Of a stretch of 64,000 nucleotides of DNA, positions 59,428-64,000 are shown piece after piece (positions within the stretch are counted from its first letter, which is position 1; every line of letters begins with the position of its first letter). Source of the stretch: Arenibacter sp. P308M17 (lineage in GTDB: Bacteria; Bacteroidota; Bacteroidia; Flavobacteriales; Flavobacteriaceae); NCBI RefSeq assembly GCF_003426735.1, contig NZ_QVON01000005.1:186001-250000 (forward strand). The letters run 5' to 3'. The notes beneath the pieces were generated by a model. That model made no database searches and was not told the DNA's origin. It worked only from the letters and a program-made list of their open reading frames with translations. The position numbers and the translations under genes are program-made.

Positions 59428-60477
59428 ATGAAATGCCGGATGCATAGACCTAAAATTACATGCCCATTATTGTTTTTTCTTCTTTTCACTTTTTCGGTGT
59501 TTTCACAAGACAAAACATTTACCAATCCTTTATTGCCCTCAGGGGCCGATCCATATAGTACCTACTATGATGGATATTATTATTATACAAATACCCTACA
59601 GAACCGTTTGGTACTTTGGAAAACAAAAAATTTGGCCGATCTTGACAGGGCCAAGAGCAAAACGATATGGACACCACCTGAAGGGACTGCATATTCCAAG
59701 GATATTTGGGCTCCGGAAGTCCATTTTATAGCCGGCAAGTGGTATGTTTATTTTGCTGCGGATGATGGCAATAATGATACCCACCGAATGTATGTGGTAG
59801 AGAACGTGTCCAAGGATCCATTTAAGGGCGAATGGGAATTTAAAGGAAAAATTGCCGCGAAGACCGATAAATGGGCCATTGATGGCAATGTGTTTGATTT
59901 CAAAGGCCAGTTGTATATGATCTGGTCCGGATGGGAAGGGGACAAAAACGGGCAACAGGATATTTTTATAGCGAAGATGAAAAGCCCACTGGAGATAGAA
60001 GGGGATAGGGTAATGATTTCCTCGCCTACTTTTGAATGGGAAAAGCACGGGGATTTGAATGATCCCGATCTTCCCCATGTCAACGTAAATGAAGGGCCTC
60101 AGTTTTTATCGCATAATGGACGTATTTTTATAGTGTTCTCTGCAAGTGGTTGTTGGACGGATAATTATAGTCTGGGACTTTTGTCCTTTAACGGCGGGGA
60201 TAACTTGTTGGACGCTTCCGCATGGACAAAATTGGAGGAGCCCATTTTTACACAGGCACCGGAAAATGGAGTTTACGCCCCCGGGCATAATTCATTTTTC
60301 AAATCCCCGGATGGAAAGCAGGATTGGATTCTGTACCATGCCAACTCCAAATCCGGACAGGGCTGTGGCCGGTTCCGATCCCCAAGAATGCAAAGATTGT
60401 ATTGGAACACCAATGGAATGCCATATTTGGGAGCTCCGTTGCCGGAAAATGTTATATTGGAAATACCTGGGGAGTAG
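59428..60477 (+). CDS. Glycoside hydrolase family 43 enzyme, secreted
   Basis: The 349-residue protein has a signal peptide (LLFFLLFTFSVFSQ, cut near residue 27) and a GH43 beta-propeller. The catalytic base is Asp41 in SGADPYSTY, the modulator Asp lies in WAIDGNVFDF and the acid Glu in VNEGPQFLS. The HNSFFKSPDGKQDWILYH segment is typical of arabinofuranosidase/arabinanase-like subfamilies. It probably acts on side-chain or chain-end arabinose or xylose. Two ATG codons (59428, 59440) are possible; either leaves a signal peptide. Confidence 0.88.
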   Translation: MKCRMHRPKITCPLLFFLLFTFSVFSQDKTFTNPLLPSGADPYSTYYDGYYYYTNTLQNRLVLWKTKNLADLDRAKSKTIWTPPEGTAYSKDIWAPEVHFIAGKWYVYFAADDGNNDTHRMYVVENVSKDPFKGEWEFKGKIAAKTDKWAIDGNVFDFKGQLYMIWSGWEGDKNGQQDIFIAKMKSPLEIEGDRVMISSPTFEWEKHGDLNDPDLPHVNVNEGPQFLSHNGRIFIVFSASGCWTDNYSLGLLSFNGGDNLLDASAWTKLEEPIFTQAPENGVYAPGHNSFFKSPDGKQDWILYHANSKSGQGCGRFRSPRMQRLYWNTNGMPYLGAPLPENVILEIPGE

Positions 60478-60549
60478 TTGCTTTGGATTAAAGAATCTTT
60501 TGTTCATGACAAAAATCGTCTAGACAAGGTTTCTCGGAAAATCTGTTTA

Positions 60550-60643
60550 CCCCAAGCCCTAAAGCCTGCCTGTCCGGTAGGCAGGGGAGTTTGATTTTCC
60601 TCGATTCCCCCTTTAGGGTCGGGGTCAAAAATTGAGGAAAATC
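60550..60643. repeat. Nested 94-bp inverted repeat
   Basis: CCCTAAAG (60557-60564) pairs with CTTTAGGG (60611-60618), enclosing CCTGCCT-GTCCGGT-AGGCAGG. ACCCC/GGGGT flank the outer stem, and GATTTTCCTC (60593-60602) pairs with GAGGAAAATC (60634-60643). The block is GC-rich within an A+T-rich 430-bp gap. It looks like a dispersed palindromic repeat; a CCTGCCT/AGGCAGG core is common in flavobacterial intergenic DNA. Confidence 0.5.
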
Positions 60644-60716
60644 TTGTGGAATTGAATTTTGTCATTTACTAAGAAAAAAGGCATAAAAAAAATAGTTTTG
60701 TTGAGTTAGTTTCTTA

Positions 60717-60754
60717 AATTATCGGGTCTCTCCATCAGGCCCGGTAATTTTGAT
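60717..60754. terminator. Possible terminator in gap before GH5-like gene
   Basis: AATTATCGGGTC and GCCCGGTAATT pair with two wobbles around a 10-base loop, followed by TTGATTT. It would end transcripts from the GH43 gene. The pairing is imperfect, so confidence is moderate. Confidence 0.4.
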
Positions 60755-60908
60755 TTATTAGGTGGAGTATGATTTATGGGAATATTATTTTAAATAAATA
60801 GAGCGTATAAGGGAATTTTAAGAAAAGTACTTTGATAATTCCATAAATAAGAATAAATTCTTCCAATATGTATTGGAGGGCAATAGCAAAATCAATAAAA
60901 AAAATAGG

Positions 60909-61982
60909 ATGAGAAAAATAATACTGATAGCTTCCTCCCTCATTATTTCCTTTACAGGGATATCGCAAGAGGATGTTTTAATTAAGAATAAATGGTCTCT
61001 GGACAAGGCCAAGGAATGGTATTCACAGCAAAAGTGGATGACCGGTGCCAATTTTAATCCCAGTACGGCCATTAATCAATTGGAAATGTGGCAAGAGAGT
61101 ACCTTCGATCCCGAAACTATAGACAAGGAATTGGGCTTTGCCGAAGGTATTGGCTTCAATACCATGAGGGTATATCTTCATAGTTTGGCATACAAAGCGG
61201 ATCCGGAAGGTTTTAAGAAACGAATGGATACCTATTTGAACATCGCCGATAAGCACGGTATAAAAACAATATTTGTCTTTTTTGACGATGTTTGGGGCAA
61301 AACCCCAAAAATAGGAAAGCAACCGGAGCCTATACCCGGCACCCATAATTCCGGATGGGTACAAGATCCTGGAGACCCAGCATCCAAAGAAAAGGAAAAT
61401 TTCCCGGCTCTTGAGGTTTACGTTAAGGATATCCTTAAAAGCTTTGGCAAGGATGGGCGGATCGTGATGTGGGATCTTTACAATGAACCTGGAAACACAG
61501 GAAAACTGACCACTTCCATGCCCTTGTTAAAGAATGTATTTATTTGGGCAAGGGAAATTAATCCCAGCCAGCCCCTAACTGCCGGCCTATGGGCATGGGA
61601 TTTTCAGGAACTTAACGCTTTCCAAGCCTTGAACTCGGATATATTGACCTATCACAACTATGAGGATGAAAAGCACCATCAACACATCATCAATCTCTTA
61701 AAATCACATGGTAGGCCAATGGTCTGTACCGAATATATGGCAAGGACCAACAATAGCCGTTTCTCCAATATTTTGCCAATTTTACAAAGAGAAAATATCG
61801 GTGCCATCAACTGGGGATTGGTAGCGGGAAAATCCAATACCAAATATGCCTGGAATACCCCTATCAAGGATGGAGGGGAACCCATAGAGTGGTTCCATGA
61901 GGTTTTTAGACAGGATGGAACGCCCTACAGACAGGACGAGGCAGATCTGATCAAGAAATTGAATCAGGAAGCTAATCAATAA
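60909..61982 (+). CDS. GH5-like (cellulase/xylanase-type clan A) glycoside hydrolase, secreted
   Basis: The 357-residue protein has a signal peptide (KIILIASSLIISFTGISQ) and a TIM-barrel glycosidase domain. The acid/base is Glu193 in VMWDLYNEPGN and the nucleophile Glu275 in MVCTEYMAR, at the ends of strands 4 and 7 as in clan GH-A; TYHNYED supplies another active-site residue. Related Bacteroidota proteins are often labelled 1,4-beta-xylanase or cellulase without proof. ATG 60909 is used; TTG 60873 would add a basic stretch ahead of the signal peptide. Confidence 0.85.
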   Translation: MRKIILIASSLIISFTGISQEDVLIKNKWSLDKAKEWYSQQKWMTGANFNPSTAINQLEMWQESTFDPETIDKELGFAEGIGFNTMRVYLHSLAYKADPEGFKKRMDTYLNIADKHGIKTIFVFFDDVWGKTPKIGKQPEPIPGTHNSGWVQDPGDPASKEKENFPALEVYVKDILKSFGKDGRIVMWDLYNEPGNTGKLTTSMPLLKNVFIWAREINPSQPLTAGLWAWDFQELNAFQALNSDILTYHNYEDEKHHQHIINLLKSHGRPMVCTEYMARTNNSRFSNILPILQRENIGAINWGLVAGKSNTKYAWNTPIKDGGEPIEWFHEVFRQDGTPYRQDEADLIKKLNQEANQ

Positions 61983-62037
61983 AACGGGCAGCGTCAGACA
62001 CTAATACCTGAATGGATGTATTTTTAATAATTAATAA

Positions 62038-63219
62038 ATGAAGCGAATAAATTATAGTCGGATCTGGCTTATGATAGCTGTAATGGCGCTGATGGCCTGT
62101 AAGAATACCAACAAAAAGGAAATAAATCCTGAAACGGCCAATATAAATACACGGACAGCAGTGGAAAACACTTTGCAGCAGAAGAATTTCGACACCATCA
62201 TTGATGGAAAACCAGTAAAGCTATATTGGTTGGAAAATAAGGATTTAAAAATGGCCATTACCAATTATGGAGGTAGGATCGTAGCCCTTTGGACGCCCGA
62301 TCAACATGGTGATTTAGTGGATGTTTCCATTGGTTATGACAACATTAAAGACTATGTGGAATCGGCCGAATCCTATTTTGGAGCAACCATAGGCCGTGTT
62401 GGCAACCGAATTGCAAAAGGTAAGTTTTCCTTGGATGGTACCGCATATTCTGTGGTACCTAACAATAATGAAAATGCCCTGCACGGTGGCGAACACGGAT
62501 TTCAGGATAAGGTATGGGATGCCGAACAGCCCAACCCCAAAACCCTGGTCTTGAGATATACCTCCCCTGATATGGAGGAAGGGTTTCCGGGGAATTTGGT
62601 AGTGAAGGTGACCTATTCCTTGACCGATTCCAATACTGTTAGAATGGAGTATGAGGCCACCACGGATAAAACCACAGTGGTAAATTTGACTAATCATACC
62701 TACTTTAACCTTAACGGGGAAGGCAGTGGGAGTATCCTAAACCATTCCCTACAGCTTTACGCAGATCAATTTACACCTGTAGATCGGGGGCTGATACCCA
62801 CGGGGGAATTGAAAGACGTTCAGGGAACACCTTTCGATTTTAGGGAGCCCCATACTATTGGGGAACGCATAGGGGAAGAGGATCGGCAATTGGAGTTCGG
62901 AGGAGGGTACGACCATAATTTTGTATTAAATGGTACCAAGTTCAATGGTATGAATCGTGCCGCTACCGTGGTAGGGGATGCCTCTGGTATTGTAATGGAG
63001 GTATATACCCAAGAGCCTGGAATCCAATTTTATTGTGGTAATTTTATGGCCTCGGAAAATACTTTGAAATCAGGTGCCAAAGACGATTATAGGACTGCCT
63101 TTTGTTTGGAAACCCAGCATTTTCCAGATGCTCCGAATCAACCGGAATTTCCATCCATTACATTGCGGCCGGGGGAGGTTTACCATACCGTTTCTGAATA
63201 TAAATTTACGGTTAGATAG
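62038..63219 (+). CDS. galM: Aldose 1-epimerase, exported lipoprotein form
   Basis: The 393-residue protein has a lipoprotein leader (LMAC, Cys20) and a full aldose-1-epimerase beta-sandwich. GRVGNRIAKGKFSLDG, NALHGGEHGFQDKVWD with the active His, VNLTNHTYFNLNG with the second His, GGYDHNFVLNG, and the catalytic Glu in AFCLETQHFPDAPNQP are all seen. It speeds interconversion of alpha and beta sugar anomers released outside the cytoplasm by the GH43 and GH5-like enzymes. Confidence 0.92.
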   Translation: MKRINYSRIWLMIAVMALMACKNTNKKEINPETANINTRTAVENTLQQKNFDTIIDGKPVKLYWLENKDLKMAITNYGGRIVALWTPDQHGDLVDVSIGYDNIKDYVESAESYFGATIGRVGNRIAKGKFSLDGTAYSVVPNNNENALHGGEHGFQDKVWDAEQPNPKTLVLRYTSPDMEEGFPGNLVVKVTYSLTDSNTVRMEYEATTDKTTVVNLTNHTYFNLNGEGSGSILNHSLQLYADQFTPVDRGLIPTGELKDVQGTPFDFREPHTIGERIGEEDRQLEFGGGYDHNFVLNGTKFNGMNRAATVVGDASGIVMEVYTQEPGIQFYCGNFMASENTLKSGAKDDYRTAFCLETQHFPDAPNQPEFPSITLRPGEVYHTVSEYKFTVR

Positions 63220-63321
63220 GTTTTGGGAGTATTTGATAATGGCCATCAGTATGTGTTGTGATAACCATTAAGGCCTAAAGATTTTTATAGGACAATAATG
63301 AGCTAACAAAGTAATAGAAAT

Positions 63322-64000
63322 TTGGAAAAAGATAGAAGTATCATAATGGTAGGTTGTTTCGACACCAAAGGGGACGACTTTGGATATCTGTATAGTTGTC
63401 TTGAAGGGCTGGGGGTTAAGGTAATTGCCATCAATACAGGGGTAATGGGTTCTACCGATTTGTTTCCAGTAAATTATGAGGCCAATGAGGTGGCATTGAA
63501 AGGGGGCAGTACCCTGACCGATCTTAGGGAGAATAAAGATCGCGGCAGGGCTATTGAAGCCATGGGGAATGGTGCCGCTGCTATTGTTGAAGATCTTTAC
63601 AATAAGAAAAAAGCCCATGGTATTATAGGCATGGGCGGCGGTGGAGGTACTTTTATAGCCCTAAAGGCCATGCAGACCTTAGCTTTTGGGTTTCCAAAAC
63701 TGTGCATCAGTACCTTGGCTACCAAAGATCTGTCCATGCATATAGGCAGTAAGGATATCACTTTGATGCCATCTGTTGTTGATGTTGCCGGACTAAATAG
63801 TATCAGTAAGGTGGTAATGAACCAAGGGGCAGCTGCCATTGTTGCCATGGCCAAGGTCCCGCTATTGGATAATGGGGGCCAAGCCCGTTCCATTGCCATT
63901 AGTGTTTTTGGGAATACTACCCTATGTGTGGATAAGTGTACCCAATTATTGAAGGACAAAGGTTATGAAGTTCTAACTTTCCATTCCGTTGGGGTGGGGG
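63322..64000 (+). CDS. Tm-1-like (UPF0261) ATP-binding protein, 5' part
   Basis: The frame starts at TTG 63322 and runs off the window edge, giving about 226 residues. It begins EKDRSIIMVGCFDTKGDDFG and has the glycine-rich GIIGMGGGGGTFIALKAMQT and STLATKDLSMHIGSKDI segments of the Tm-1/UPF0261 family. Such proteins bind ATP, and in fungi and bacteria they sit beside a TIM-barrel PEP-hydrolase-like partner. An in-frame stop at 63304-63306 rules out an earlier start; ATG 63346 would cut into the first beta strand. It may be a metabolic gene of the utilization locus. The 3' end is outside the window. Confidence 0.82.
   Translation, partial: MEKDRSIIMVGCFDTKGDDFGYLYSCLEGLGVKVIAINTGVMGSTDLFPVNYEANEVALKGGSTLTDLRENKDRGRAIEAMGNGAAAIVEDLYNKKKAHGIIGMGGGGGTFIALKAMQTLAFGFPKLCISTLATKDLSMHIGSKDITLMPSVVDVAGLNSISKVVMNQGAAAIVAMAKVPLLDNGGQARSIAISVFGNTTLCVDKCTQLLKDKGYEVLTFHSVGVG

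Overview
The window looks like chromosome of a marine-type member of the Flavobacteriaceae (Bacteroidota). Signs are the SusC/SusD pair driven by a hybrid two-component regulator, secreted sulfatases with formylglycine motifs, lipoprotein signals, promoters of the TTG-N18-20-TAnnTTTG type, very weak Shine-Dalgarno sites and an A+T-rich base composition. No ribosomal RNA and no intact tRNA gene was seen. I could run no database searches; family names come from recognised motifs.

Layout. (1) 1-12.4 kb: ten tightly packed + strand genes for import and breakdown of an unidentified polyol or sugar: TIM-barrel isomerase, two short-chain dehydrogenases, FAD oxidoreductase, sodium:solute symporter, GlpD-like dehydrogenase, class I aldolase, CoA-acylating aldehyde dehydrogenase, iron alcohol dehydrogenase and FGGY kinase. 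(2) 12.5-14.1 kb: a tyrosine integrase reading leftwards, a perfect 34-bp palindrome, and a 42-bp copy of the 3' half of a tRNA-Arg(TCT) followed by a strong terminator. This is the right end of an integrated element that extends left, so the catabolic cluster is probably its cargo. (3) 14.1-26.5 kb: a cluster of small accessory genes (two GlxA-type and one AraC-type regulator, two VOC proteins, SRPBCC, DinB, two DoxX proteins, DUF1801/YdeI proteins, a membrane adenylate cyclase, a zinc-ribbon/HhH protein, an XRE repressor with a membrane partner) plus one decayed SRPBCC pseudogene. Four intergenic sites here share a tandem-box motif that could be the operator of the local AraC-type regulators. 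(4) 26.6-32.4 kb: two small exported or membrane proteins, then sulfatase - GH43 - sulfatase, a secreted set for a sulfated polysaccharide. (5) 32.9-38.7 kb: BlaI repressor, a BlaR1-like M56 membrane peptidase with three plug-like repeats, and a large exported MG2/plug protein. (6) 39.1-44.7 kb: a 1746-residue multi-PAS/GAF sensor that ends after its histidine-bearing helix pair with no ATPase domain, followed by a single-domain response regulator. (7) 44.8-49 kb: a lipoprotein, DUF1398, an ArsR-SRPBCC-DoxX-DUF1801 operon, DUF4180 and a methionine aminopeptidase. (8) 49-64 kb: a polysaccharide utilization locus with a divergent hybrid two-component regulator, SusC, SusD, DUF3823 lipoprotein, GH43, GH5-like enzyme, aldose 1-epimerase and the start of a Tm-1-like (UPF0261) gene cut by the window edge.

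How it works together. The right-hand locus would bind and import an arabinose- or xylose-containing glycan through SusC/SusD, trim it with the GH43 and GH5-like enzymes, and sense a product through the hybrid regulator. The sulfatase/GH43 group at 28-32 kb may act on related sulfated material. The left-hand cluster handles a small polar carbon source in the cytoplasm. Dispersed palindromic repeats at 27.9, 59.3 and 60.6 kb and short tandem-word repeats at 38.8 and 46.0 kb lie between the blocks.
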